Of a stretch of DNA of 64,000 nucleotides, positions 1 through 12,200 are shown one piece after another. The notes under the pieces were generated by a model. That model saw nothing but the letters and a program-made list of their open reading frames with translations. It was not told the DNA's origin and searched no databases. The stretch covers positions 31,791,628 to 31,855,627 of the forward strand of contig OZ037767.1 in assembly GCA_964035545.1 (NCBI GenBank). Reading direction: 5' to 3'. Origin of the DNA: Bugula neritina. Taxonomy: Eukaryota; Bryozoa; Gymnolaemata; Cheilostomatida; Bugulidae. Numbering within the stretch: the first letter of the stretch is position 1; every line of letters begins with the position of its first letter. The translations under genes and the position numbers were made by a program.

Positions 1-617
1 AGAGTATGTGTAGAATATGTAGAGTATGTGTAGAGTAAGTGTAGAATATGTAGAGTAAGTGTAGAATATGTAGAGTAAGTGTAGAGTATGTGTAGAGTAA
101 GTGTAGAATATGTAGAGTAAGTGTAGAATATGTAGAGTAAGTGTAGAATATGTAGAGTAAGTGTAGAGTATGTAGAGTAAGTGTAGAATATGCAGAGTAA
201 GTGTAGAATATGTAGAGTATGTGTAGAATATGTAGAGTATGTGTAGAGTAAGTGTAGAATATGTAGAGTAAGTGTAGAGTATGTAGAGTATGTGTAGAGT
301 AAGTGTAGAATATGTAGAGTAAGTGTAGAATATGTAGAGTAAGTGTAGAGTATGTAGAGTAAGTGTAGAATATGTAGAGTAAGTATAGAATATGCAGAGT
401 AAGTGTAGAATATGTAGAGTAAGTGTAGAATATGTAGAGTAAGTGTAGAGTATGTAGAGTAAGTGTAGAATATGTAGAGTATGTGTAGAGTAAGTGTAGA
501 ATATGTAGAGTAAGTGTAGAATATGTAGAGTAAGTGTAGAATATGCAGAGTAAGTGTAGAATATGTAGAGTAAGTGTAGAATATGTAGAGTAAGTGTAGA
601 GTATGTAGAGTAAGTGT
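1..617. repeat. Intron minisatellite, about 20-bp unit, ~30 copies
   Basis: Unit GTAGAGTAAGTGTAGAATAT with point variants. Each unit carries both a TGTAG acceptor-like and a GTAAGT donor-like string. It abuts the first visible Tudor exon and continues off the left edge. Confidence 0.95.
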
Positions 618-628
618 TTGTTCTGTAG

Positions 629-3600
629 AGAATTCTACGACGTAAAAGAACTCAGTGGCACCTACCTCCTTCCCAAAGCGTTTGCCCTCCCTGGACAGGT
701 GGCTGTCTGTCGGTTCCCTAACGACCAGCATTGGCACAGAGCCAGAATTACGAGAGTTATAGATGACAACTTTGTGCAGGTGCTGTTTGTAGATTATGGG
801 ACTTCGTGTGCGGTGCTCAAGTCACAGCTATTTTTCTTGGCGTAAGTTTTCTCTAGTTGTACATGCCGCTAGTGAAACATTGTATATTACACTGCGCAGT
901 TACATTAGGTATTATGTTGTCTTACAAATACTCTATTATATAATTGTACGCAGTCAATGTGGTAATACATACAGTATCTGTAGTAATACATACAGTATCT
1001 GTAGTAACACATGTGTCACTGTAATAACACATACAGTATCTGTAGTAACACATACAGTATCTGTAGTAACACATGTAGTCACTGTAGTAACACATAGAGT
1101 ATATGTGGTAACACATGTAGTCACTGTAGTAACACATAGAGTATATGTAGTAACACATACATTATCTGTAGTAACACATGTAGTCACTGTAGTAACACAC
1201 GTAGTTACTGTAGTATGTAACATTGTTATAGGCAGAGGTTTCTTGTATTGCCATGTCAAGCTCAGTCGGCCACCCTGTTTGGAGTGTCTCCAGCTGATGG
1301 AGATAACTGGCATGTACACGCCACTAAAACCTTCTTCAATGTCACCACAGCAAAGCGGCTCTGTGGTATAGTTATGGAAGTAGATAAGGTGAGACCAGTG
1401 GAGGTACATGTTTCATATGCTGCCTGCTGTCAGCATGACATCATCGGTATGTGCCATTGTCTAATGCAGTGCTCGTCTTTGCAGGCTCAAAAGTTGGCCG
1501 TGTGTTTGACGGATACTAACGGCCCAGTAGATCTGCACATCAATGACTATCTCGTGTCCAGCAACTTTGCCAAGTTCTGTGACGAAACTAAGCAGCTTTT
1601 ACCTGCAGAATATAATAAGGAGGAGTTATCAGATTTGGAGTTGTCTAGTGATGATAGTGAAGATGACGATGAAAGGCCAGCGTCTGCTACAAATGTCTAT
1701 AAAGAAGGGCCTCTCTCACTACCCTCCAATATTCATATGGATATGCCCCCTCTAGAACATGTTCCAGGACTACCCTCCCATGTTCCTAGGGGTATGCCCC
1801 CTCTAGAACATGTTCCAGGACTACCCTCAAATGTTCCTAGGGATATGCCCCCTCTAGAACAAGTTCTAGGTATACCCTCCAATGCTCCTAGAGATATGCC
1901 CCCTCTTGAACGTGTTTCGGGACTACCGTCCAATGCTCCTAGGGATATGCCCCCTCTAGAACATGTTCCAGGACTACCCTCAAATGTTCCTAGGGATATG
2001 CCCCCTCTAGAACATGTTCCAGGTCTACCCTCCAATGCTCCTAGGGATATGCCCCCTCTAGAACATGTTCCAGGACTACCCTCCAATGCTCCTAGGGGTA
2101 TGCCCCCTCTAGAACATGTTCCAGGTCTACCCTCCAATGTTCATAGGGATATGCCCCCTCTTGAATGTGTGCTTACAGATTCGAGACCCCCAACTGCTGG
2201 TGACACTAAATCAGCTGCTTTTATAGACAATCCGCCTCCTGAAGTTGTCCAGAGAATTTTCAAGTCTCCACATAAATTAACTAAAGGTACATTTTTTTGT
2301 TACTGTGTCTACTCTGTATACTCACTACTCTGTATACTCACTACTCTGTATACTCACTACTCTGTATACTCACTAGTCACTACTCTGTATACTCACTAGC
2401 CACTACTCTGTATACTCACTAGTCACTACTCTGTGTACTCACTACTCTGTACACTACTCTGTGTACTCACTAGTCACTACTCTGTATACTCGCTAGTCAC
2501 TACTCTGTATACTCTACTCTGTACTCTACTCTGTGTACTCACTACTCTGTGTACTCACTACTCTGTATACTCACTACTCTGTACTCACTACTCTGTATAC
2601 TCACTGGTCACTACTCTGTGTACTCACTACTCTGTGTACTCACTAGTCACTACTCTGTACTCACTACTCTGTATACTCACTAGTCACTACTCTGTACTCA
2701 CTACTCTGTATACTCACTAGTCACTACTCTGTACTCACTACTCTGTGTACTCTACTGGTTGTTTTACAGTTCAGCCACAGCAGATTCGTACCAAAAGCAG
2801 TTTCCCTCAAGATGCCAGAATGATGCCACACAACGTTCCCCTCTTTAACCTACAACCCTACATGGTAGACACATATCTCTATAACCTACATGGTAGACAC
2901 ATAACTCTATAACCTACATGGTAGACACATATCTCTATAACCTACATGGTAGACACATAACTATAACCTACATGGTAGACACATATCTCTATAACCTACA
3001 TGGTAGACTCATAACTCTATAACCTACATGGTAGACACATATCTCTATAACCTACATGGTAGACACATATCTCTATAACCTACATGGTAGACTCATATCT
3101 CTATAACCTACATAGTAGACACATATCTCTATAACCTACATGGTAGACTCATAACTCTATAACCATTGTGTTGCAGAACGCACAACATCCTGTTCCGATA
3201 CCCAATCACCCGTATGTTCTGCCACAAGCTCCGCCTCCTTCTGCTTATCAAGGACCACCTGTGTAAGTTACCCCACCCGTTGCATTTCTCAGTATTACAA
3301 TGTCACTATCTGCTGCTGAATTCTAACACATGTTTCTATGATTCTCTTTCAGCTTCTACTACGGCCCGCAGCAGTATCCAGCCCTGCTACCCACCCCTCT
3401 CCACACTCATTACCCCCTTCAACCAGGCTCTACGTATTACGGGCACCACCCTTACTACCCACAACAAGTCAACTACAGGAGCTCACAGTCTTTCTCTGCA
3501 CCTCCACCTCTAGAGTCTGTGGACACAGCAACGTTACCACCACAAGAGTCTGTAGATACAGCAACGTTACCACCTCTAGAGTCTGTAGATACAGCAACAT

Positions 3601-4801
3601 TACCACCACAAGAGTCTGTAGATACAGCAACGTTACCACCTCTAGAGTCTGTAGATACAGCAACATTACCACCTCTCGAGTCTGTGGACACAGCAACGTT
3701 ACCACCTCCAGAGCCGCGGGTCCTTCCCATGAGCTCTGTGTCTGGTGCTGAGGCTACAGCTAGTGGGCAGCATACTGAAGGCAGAAGACGAGGGGTCAGA
3801 ATGGGCGAGGGCCAACAGAGACGGAAGTGGAAAGGTGCTAGAAGATGGCCTGTTCGTAGAGGCGGGGGCAATGGGTGTCCCCCCGAAGAGTTTGCTGAGG
3901 CCCTTAGATTCAAGTTGAACGGTCTTAAACTTAAACAGTAAGTACCCACTAATTGTAAGAGTAAGTACTGTATATACATACTGAGTATTAGAGTGAGTAC
4001 TGAGTATTAGAGTGAGTACTGAGTATTAGAGCAAGTACTGAGTATTAGAGTAAGTACTGAGTATTAGAGTAAGTACTGAGTATTAGAGTAAGTACTGAGT
4101 ATTAGAGTAAGTACTGAGTATTAGAGCAAGTACTGAGTATTAGAGTAAGTACTGAGTATTAGAGTAAGTACTGAGTATTAGAGTAAGTACTGAGTACTAG
4201 AGTAAGTACTGAGTATTAGAGTGAGTACTGAGTATTAGAGTGAGTACTGAGTATTAGAGTGAGTACTGAGTATTAGAGTGAGTACTGAGTATTTACTGTA
4301 TTTATGCAGGAAGAGACTAATGAGAGAAAAGTCGCACCAATCTGCTGCAGATTATTCCGGGGCCGAGAGTTCAGATTCGGAGTTGTCTCATGTTGAAAAA
4401 GAAATTGAAAACTGTTCCACAAAGCTCTCAGGGGTAGTTTATCAGTTTGCTATTCTGTTCCATGCAATGAGTTCATAAGAAACCAGAAAGTTCCTTAGTA
4501 ACAACTTCTACATCTTTGAATACAAGTGCTTTGTGGGCTAAATACTGAATGTCAATACAATGCCGTAATCAATATGGAGAGTGAGCGATTGATAGTTTAT
4601 CCCCCACTCTCTATCCCCCACTCTCTACCCTACTCTCCATCCCCTAGTCTCTACCCCTAGTCTCTACCCCTAGAGTTTAATAACCTGTGTAATGTGTTCC
4701 TGTAGATGACTGGACTTGATGGAACACAGTCTAAACAGATGCCTAAGATGGGCCGGGGTCGAGGCCTCCTTCAATTACTCGGTTTATCATCAATAGACTA
4801 A
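629..4801 (+). CDS. TDRD5: TDRD5-like Tudor-domain protein, 3' part (5' exons outside window)
   Basis: Exons read as 629-841, 1232-1388, 1485-2286, 2770-2864, 3177-3262, 3353-3937, 4310-4433 and 4706-4801; all phases join without a stop, giving about 718 codons. The first two exons hold an extended Tudor domain: ALPGQVAVCRFPND, then VLFVDYGTS, then RFLVLPCQAQSATLFGVSP and CGIVMEVDKAQKLAVCLTD. The fused order Tudor core, LP-QA-x5-GV-P, SN-like strand is what I know from TDRD5/Tejas-type proteins, which work in piRNA/germ-granule assembly; any LOTUS domains would lie upstream of the window. The rest is low-complexity: an acidic patch, a 17-residue proline-rich repeat, an 11-residue ESVDTATLPPQ repeat, an Arg-rich block and a C-terminal GRGRG. 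The Tudor assignment is firm. TDRD5 rather than another Tudor protein is inference, and germline function is inferred from family. Confidence 0.72.
958..1218. repeat. Intron minisatellite, 21-22 bp unit
   Basis: Two alternating variants, AACACATACAGTATCTGTAGT and AACACATGTAGTCACTGTAG type, fill the intron between the two Tudor-domain exons. Confidence 0.9.
1740..2165 (+). repeat. Coding minisatellite, 51 bp = 17 aa, 8 copies plus a partial
   Basis: In-frame repeat DMPPLEHVPGLPSNVPR inside the long Tudor-gene exon. The copies differ at a few positions (H/Q/R/C, V/A, D/G) and no stop or frameshift interrupts them, so reading frame is maintained. Confidence 0.95.
2310..2750. repeat. Intron low-complexity array, ACTCTGTATACTCACT-type units
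   Basis: Mosaic of 10-24 bp words built from ACTCTGTATACTCACT and AGTCACT; fills the Tudor-gene intron after the long exon. Confidence 0.9.
2853..3165. repeat. Junction-copying minisatellite, 28-bp unit, ~11 copies
   Basis: The upstream exon ends CCCTACATG|GTAGACACAT, and every unit repeats CCTACATGGTAGACACAT. The array is therefore a tandem copy of the exon end plus its donor. Confidence 0.9.
3515..3710 (+). repeat. Coding minisatellite, 33 bp = 11 aa, ~6 copies
   Basis: ESVDTATLPPQ / ESVDTATLPPL alternate within a single open exon of the Tudor gene. It is a second, unrelated coding repeat in the same protein. Confidence 0.93.
3938..4295. repeat. Donor-anchored intron minisatellite, 19-bp unit, ~17 copies
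   Basis: Unit GTAAGTACTGAGTATTAGA. The real donor (ACA|GTAAGTAC) opens the array and each copy repeats GTAAGTACT or GTGAGTACT. Confidence 0.92.
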
Positions 4802-6024
4802 CTCCTGTGTCAACCTCTGAACCTTCTCCATCAACACTGTTTAATATTGCTGGCCGCTGGTTTAGCCAGTCTATATTTCTAATAGTAATAGATTATTTGC
4901 TCATGTGTCTTCCGTACTAGTTAGTATATTTACTCAGCGGGTTATTTTTACCAAGTGCATAAAAACTGTATAGAAAAATGTATAAAAGCTGTATAGATAG
5001 AATGCCATTATTCTGAGATACATTATGCCTTTATTTGTTTTAAAACAACTGGCAGTTGAGTTATGGGTTACTTCAGCTGTATACTTTGTACAAACAAATG
5101 GTAATCTTCATCACTGCAGTAGAACACTTCATTTGTGGTCTTAATTTATTTTTCTATAAAGTTTATTTTCACCGAATAAATTTTCTTTAGATTTTTTTGA
5201 ATCTGTAACGTATTTTAAAATTAGTTAAGCAAGCTGAACGTTGAGACTGTGTTGGAATATAGGCTATCACCTATGAACTTAAGAATAGTTCTCGCTATTA
5301 TGTTATACTCCAGTACCTTCAAATTCGCTTGAAATAATTTCAATTACATAATAATAATATACATTTTTTATCAACAATGTAATTTAATGAAAGCACAAAG
5401 GTACCTCACTTGAATGAAATGAAGAAAGATGAAACAAATAAAGGAGCAAAATATTTGCAATACAAACCAAGCAGTTTGGTCTTTTTGGCAGGCATGTTAG
5501 TGGTTATTTATTGCCGATATAAATGCCAAAATTCAACAGCCATGTAAACGGTCCAGTTTTCTGAATGGCAATAGTTGTTTGTCAGGAGACATGTTCATGT
5601 TTGAAAGCGATGTCCGTCCATTTGTTCGAGTATGCACGGCTGATAATAACAATAATGAGAGGATAACTCTACAGTAGTACAGACATTACGATTTTACGAT
5701 CGTGATTTACGCAACATGTTATTATTGTATGCACTGAGCTGGAATAATTATTGAGTTCATTGATTGTATGTATCATTAAATAAGTAGACAGCAGGCAAAC
5801 ATTTAAATAGGTGATCGTACAGGAGTTTCTCGTGCAGTTTTTAATTTTATATTAGCTTGTGAACCCATTTTGACAATTATTATGTGATACATTCTGGTCA
5901 GACGGTGAAATAACTCGGTATTACAGGCTAAAGCAAGTACCGGTTGCCATCTTTTTAGTAAAGTCAATTATATACTCGTATTATTATTACCCATTTAGTG
6001 TCTGCTGTGGTCCAAGGAATAGCC
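4802..6024. other. Tudor 3' UTR and Tudor-COX4 intergenic DNA
   Basis: AT-rich unique sequence with no recognisable gene. It holds the poly(A) hexamer and, towards its right end, presumably the COX4 promoter. No TATA box that I would trust. Confidence 0.5.
5175..5180 (+). terminator. Polyadenylation signal AATAAA, Tudor gene
   Basis: Canonical hexamer about 375 bp after the TAA stop at 4799-4801, in AT-rich 3' sequence; the first plausible signal downstream. Confidence 0.55.
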
Positions 6025-7745
6025 ATGGCTGCATTACGGGTTCTACAAGCTTCTAAACATTCTAATGTTTCTAAGATTGTGTCACGTTCTTGCTCAACGC
6101 TTGCTCCAACTGCCCCACTGCCACTACCCCCAGCAGAACAAGAATTCAGAGACAAGTTTTTGTCTAGGTATTCAACTTAAATTTGATTTTGAATTTCATA
6201 TTCATATTGGCTATTGCTGATTTGAATTTTACACTTACAGATACAGTAAATAGTTGACTTTAATACTGATAGTTGTAGTATTGTATATTACTATATATAT
6301 TACTATTAGTGTTGGTGAAGCCAAAACACTAGCACTGCTAGTACTAGTAGTAGTAGGCGTAGCAGTAGTTACGAATTACTTTCTACGATCGTGATACTGA
6401 TACTCATACTCATACTGATTGAGTGATAGTGATGGTAAAACTAATTGATCAGGGATACTGATACTGATAGTTATACAGATTAAAATGACATTAAGTTCAA
6501 CAGTGAAACTGGATCAAAATCAAAATGTGATGACTAATAAGTAATAGGTGATAAGAGTAACTTTAAGTGATCTGATAAGTACAACCATGCCCATTGTCAT
6601 CGCGATTGAATTTTATTTTGAATATCATAGTCATAATGATTATTACGATGATGGTGACCTAAAATTAAAGTCAAAAGCTGAAGCTAGAGGATCAAAATTA
6701 AAGGCAAAGTGAAAATAAAATTAAAAGCCGAAATTTAGATTGATCCTGATCTTCATCTTTTATTAATATTCGAAGGCACATCTTAAAATTAAGGATAAGA
6801 CTGAGGTCTAACAATTAAAAATATAATAAAATTTTAATCATTAGTGTGATATCATATTGACTTTTATACTAATATTGATCATGATTACCGTTAGGAGTAT
6901 AATTATGTTGACAATTTCACGATTATATTTGTAATAACGGACCCATGGCTATTACTATAGATTACAATCATTGTCATGATGATTATGACTTAGTCTTATA
7001 ATTTATAAATAATCGTGAAACTCAATACAATATTTGGAGTAAGCCCGCATCATTTGCTGTTCTCTTGTAGAATTGGGAATAGAGACATCGTAGGGTTCGG
7101 GCGAAATGGAACATACAACTATATGGATGACATCATGTTTCCTTATCCTGCCATCAGGTATTATAAGAGTTATCCTATTTCTGTGTTTCAACTTGTGCCC
7201 TCTGTGTGGAGGTTTTTAATACTAAGTCAACTGGTGCTGTAGATGGGAGCAGAATACAGCTGCTTCAGAAGCTCTTGTGCAGAAAGCTCGAGGTGACTGG
7301 AAAAATCTCTCCCTAGAAGAGAAAAAGAGTCTCTATAGACACAGGTATGTGTGTTAGTATATAAAGTATATAGTATATAGTAGTATATATAGTTAGTATA
7401 TACAGTACTATATGTTAGTATATACAGTACTATATGTTAGTATATACAGTACTGTGTGTTAGTATATACAGGATATTATTGTAGTTTCTGCCAGACGTTT
7501 GCTGAGATGAAAGCGCCCACCTCTGAGTGGAAGATTGTCTGGACTATCGTGCTGCTGACGCTGACAGCGTCCTGCTGGGTTTATGTATTCATGAGGAACA
7601 ACGTGTTTGACGCTATGTTACCAAAGACCATCACTAGAGAGCATGTCACAGCTACAGTCAGTATTTCTCTGTATATACTGTGTATTATACTGTATATACT
7701 CTGTATGTTATATACTGTGTATATTATATATATTATATACTATGT

Positions 7746-7794
<49 letters not shown>

Positions 7795-7904
7795 ATATAT
7801 TTTATATGCTGTTGCAGACTGCCAAGATGATAAAACAGAGGCAAGGAATTGTCCATGGTGTTGGCAGTAAATACGATTATGAAAATCAGAGATGGAAAGA
7901 CTAA
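6025..7904 (+). CDS. COX4: Cytochrome c oxidase subunit 4 (complete)
   Basis: Nuclear-encoded subunit of mitochondrial complex IV. Exons 6025-6167, 7071-7157, 7243-7344, 7485-7656 and 7818-7904 join in frame to 196 aa. Residues 1-35 (MAALRVLQASKH...VSRSCST) are basic, hydroxylated and acid-free like a mitochondrial presequence. The mature part follows the family order: YMDDIMFPYPAIRW, then KARGDWKNLSLEEKKSLYR, then FAEMKAPTSEWK, one transmembrane helix (WTIVLLTLTASCWVYVFM), and the matrix-to-tail block ending KYDYENQRWKD. Length is near the animal COX4 norm, with a slightly long N-terminus. I chose the ATG at 6025 because it opens the presequence; no other in-frame ATG nearby fits better. Introns are short apart from the first (903 bp). 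Identification is firm; exon edges are from splice consensus. Confidence 0.93.
7376..7480. repeat. Short intron array, ~22-bp unit, ~5 copies
   Basis: Unit contains GTTAGTATATACAGTACTAT; lies in COX4 intron 3. Confidence 0.8.
7749..7798. repeat. (TA)n microsatellite in COX4 intron 4
   Basis: About 40 bp of alternating AT inside a TATA-rich intron. Confidence 0.9.
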
Positions 7905-9237
7905 ACATTTCTCTACACTACTTCACACCATATTCTTAGTACAATATCTAAGAGTTATTCTCTCCTGCTCTCAAGTCTGCTTACTTTCATAGACTCCATA
8001 AATCTGGTTTACATGAAGTGTCTGAAGTTTAGGATAATATATTGCAGTCTGTGTTATGTTGATGGAATGTTGTAATAAATATATTTATAGTATAAAGTCT
8101 TTTTAAATTCTTATCAATTTTAAAGAAAATAGTATCTAATGATCCCAGGTCACTATGCTATAACAACATGCATTGTAGACATGTGGTGTAAATTCTATGG
8201 TGCTTGGGAGTTTTATCAGTCCATATTGATAGTTAGAAAGGAGTTTTATCAGTTTATAATGATAGTTAGAAAGGAGTTTTTTCAGTCTACATAATATATA
8301 ATGAAATTTATTAACAGCACACATGGTTTTGTAGCTCTATGTCGAAAAAGCATGTCACAAAGTTTAACATGAGTTTTAGCAGTTGGAAGCTGGCAAACCT
8401 TAGACTGTCTCCCACTAGGTAATAAAAGGTCTAAATTTTCAAAGATATACGAACTTCTACTGATCCAGCTGTACTGCTAAGTTTACCAGAGTTTTAGACA
8501 GAAACTAAAATTTGAATGTCTATTTAAAACCAGCCATTGTTATTGCAAGGTTCAATAAATCTTGCTGGTGATGAGTTGTAAATAGACACTCATAACAGTT
8601 CAGAAGTGCAGGCCTGTGCCCTAATTTCTGCCCTTCAGGTGTGGATTTATTGGCTACATTACGTGCACAGAATTATATTTTAATCAAAGTGACATGTTTA
8701 TGCTGAACTTGCACGCTCAAAAATAATCCACACTAATGGTATTAAACTATTCTCACGTGCGATACAGTTGCGGAATGGTAAAACTTGTTTTCTCATTGGC
8801 TGCTTGAAGTTTAACCGGTCATTATACGGAAACTGTCTAGCTATCGGATTGAATTGCACCTTTCAGGGGGGACAAAAGCGTAGTCTAATAGTTTAAAATA
8901 AATACATTTGTTGCAAATTAAATCTTTACAATTTGTTTATAAGCTTACTGACAAATCAGTTTTTACATTTTTAAATTATCTCAAATAACAATTAATAACT
9001 CGCCCACTAGTTTTGAAGATTCTTCCTAATTTGAATGCAACCCCTAAATGTTTCTGGATCCGTTACTAAAAATTCGGGCTTTATTCAATGGAAAATTCCA
9101 CGATAATCTAGCCAGGGCAGCTATTACAAAACGACGTGTAGATTAATGGTAGATAATATAAACAAGCCGGAGAACGCTTCAGTGGTGCTTGTTAGTTGTA
9201 ACAATTCATTCAGACTGGTTTTGTTAACGGTAAGAGG
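7905..9237. other. COX4 3' UTR and intergenic DNA
   Basis: No gene recognised. A short tandem duplication of a ~34-bp block (TTAGAAAGGAGTTTTATCAG) sits at about 8204-8290. The remainder is AT-rich unique sequence up to the decarboxylase start. Confidence 0.5.
8074..8079 (+). terminator. Polyadenylation signal AATAAA, COX4
   Basis: Canonical hexamer about 170 bp after the COX4 stop. Confidence 0.65.
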
Positions 9238-12200
9238 ATGAGTGGAGACTGGCGACATCGACATGACCTTGCAGACGAATTCTTGGAGAAGTCTCTACCA
9301 AGATTGCTTAAACTGGTATTTGCATCATACAAGGATAGAGAGAGGTGAATAGCAATACTAATAATAATACAGTATAAATTTATATATTTCACTCAGTTAG
9401 TGTTACTGCATGCCGAACTAGTATATACTTATAGGATGATGTTAACATTTAATTGCCCTGTAAAGAATAAGGTTGTCATTTATATTATCTTTTGCTTTAT
9501 GTTAAATGTAAGGTCATTTCTTGTTCAGAGATTTGAATCACACGATTCTCCATTATAATTTATCATTCTGATGCGGACAGCAAAGCAGTTACATTTTTCT
9601 AAATGCTTGTATATTAAAGGGATAAGCTGTGAAAAAATAGTTGCCGGTTCTAGTAAGTAGTTACATTAATATAAAAATAGAAGACCTTAGCATGTGTGCC
9701 ACTCTACACTTTATAGTCGGGTAGTAGAATTTGTACAGCCTGAAGATTTACAGAATAAACTAAGGCTAGAATTGACAGACGAACCAATGAGCAATGAGAT
9801 GCTGGAAGAAAAACTTGCAGAAGTCATTAAATATTCAGTAAAGACGGGTAAGTATCTATTCTAAAATATTCTACTTGTAAGTATCTATTCTAGAATATTC
9901 TACTTGTAAGTATCTATTCTAGAATATTCTACTTGTAAGTATCTATTCTAGAATATTCTACTTGTAAGTATCTATTCTAGAATATTCTACTTGTAAGTAT
10001 CTATTCTAGAATATTCTACTTGTAACTATCTATTCTAGAATATTTTACTTGTAAGTATTTATTCTAGAATATTCTACTTGTAAGTATCTATTCTAGAATA
10101 TTCTACTTGTAAGTATCTATTCTAGAATATTCTACTTGTAACTATCTATTCTAGAATATTTTACTTGTAAGTATTTATTCTAGAATATTCTACTTGTAAG
10201 TATCTATTCTAGAATATTCTACAGTTTGTAAGTATCTATTCTAGAATATTCTACTTGTAAGTATCTAATCTAGAATATTCTACTTGTAAGTATCTACTCT
10301 AGAATATTTTACTTGTAAGTATCTATTCTAGAATATTCTACTTGTAAGTATCTATTCTAGAATATTCTACTTGTATGTATCTATTCTAGAATATCTTACT
10401 TGTCTTCTATCAACCAAAAGTCATGTGACATTTTGCTAGACAGTTCAAATCAGTACCAACAATTACATAAACCAATATCACTGTCGTGGCTCCTTTTGCC
10501 AGGTCACCCGTACTTCTTTAACCAACTGTTTGGTGGCGTAGACCAGATGGCTCTGAGTGGAGCCATGCTGACAGAGGCTCTCAACTCATCTTGGTGGGTG
10601 GTCTTAGCTGCTGCTTATATTAGTCTTTTTACAGTCATTGTATATTAATAAATGTTGTGTAGGGCTTTATTTATTACACCCACACATAAGTATAACATTT
10701 ATATCGCATTATATCTTATTTTAAATGATCCTGTATTATATTATACAGCATAGTGTAATATGTTACATTATACTGTATTAAGTAATAAAATGGAAGATAT
10801 TACAATATAATGTATTGCATAACAGTATAGTTATGATACGTTATGTCATATATTATAGTTACACTTATGAAGTTGCACCTGTTGGAACTCTCATGGAAAG
10901 AGAAATTATTCAAAAGATGGTGAAAAAGTACATTGAGTTTCCAGAGGTGAGTGATGTTCAACTCTGATGTCTAGAGTGATTGATTATATATTGATCACAA
11001 TGATAATATTGACTATATTATATTGATTATAAATTGGTTATATTGATGATTTATTGATCCCAATTATTATATTGATTATATATTGATTATAAATAGGGTA
11101 TATTGGTTATATTGATGATATATTGATCATATTGATGATATAAGAGAAGTTGTCATGGAAATTAATAAGTTTGTGTTGACGAAATTCCAGGGTGACGGAG
11201 TTTTCTGCCCAGGTGGGTCGGCTGCCAACATGTATGGACTGAGTTTAGCCAGGTTCTATAAGTTCCCAGAGAGCAAGTCTAAGGGGATGCAATGTCTACC
11301 ACCCGTCCACATCTACACTTCAGATTTGGTAATTAGTAGTTTCTATACTATATACAGTGTGACTATACAGTGTGACTATACAGTGTGACTATACAGTGTG
11401 ACTATACAGTGTGACTATACAGTGTGACTATACAGTGTGACTATACAGTGTGACTATACAGTGTGACTGACTATACAGTGTGACTATACAGTGTGACTAT
11501 ACAGTGTGACTATACAGTGTGACTATACAGTGTGACTGACTATACAGTGTGACTGACTATACAGTGTGACTATACTGTGTGACTGACTATACAGTGTGAC
11601 TATACAGTGTGACTGTCACACCTCATGTTGTAGAGTCACTACTCGTTAAAGAAGGCTGGATTCTTCCTCGGTTTTGGACTGGATAGTATAGTTGTGGTTC
11701 CTACAGATGCCACTGGTGCTATGGTAGTGGAGGAGCTAGACCGAGCCATCCAGAAGTCCAAGGAACAGGTGAGTGTCACACTTACCAAAGTCTTGTTTTA
11801 GTATCTCTATAACGTATGCTGTATGTGCTGTGTAGTAACTAACGTATAATGTGTAGTAACTCATGTATACTGTGTAGTAACTCATGTATACTCTGTAGTA
11901 ACTAATGTATACTGTGTAGTAACTAATGTATACTGTGTAGTAACTAATGTATACTGTGTAGTAACTAACGTATACTGTGTAGTAACTAATGTATACTGTG
12001 TAGTGACTAATGTATACTGTGTAGTGACTAATGTATACTGTGTAGTAATTCACGTTTACTGTGTAGTAACTCATGTATGCTCTGTAGTAACTCATGTATA
12101 CTGTGTAGTAACTAATGTTTACTGTACTGTGTAGTAACTAATATGTAGTAAATATCAAAAGGTTGGGGAGAAAACTCCTGTCCACTGCTGTGTACATATG

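Noticed and set aside
1-617. CRISPR-like array
   Set aside because: Contiguous 20-bp units with no spacers, in a eukaryotic intron. The same applies to all other arrays in the window.
7003-7191. Minus-strand frame opposite COX4 exon 2
   Set aside because: Antisense shadow of a clear COX4 exon; no independent support.
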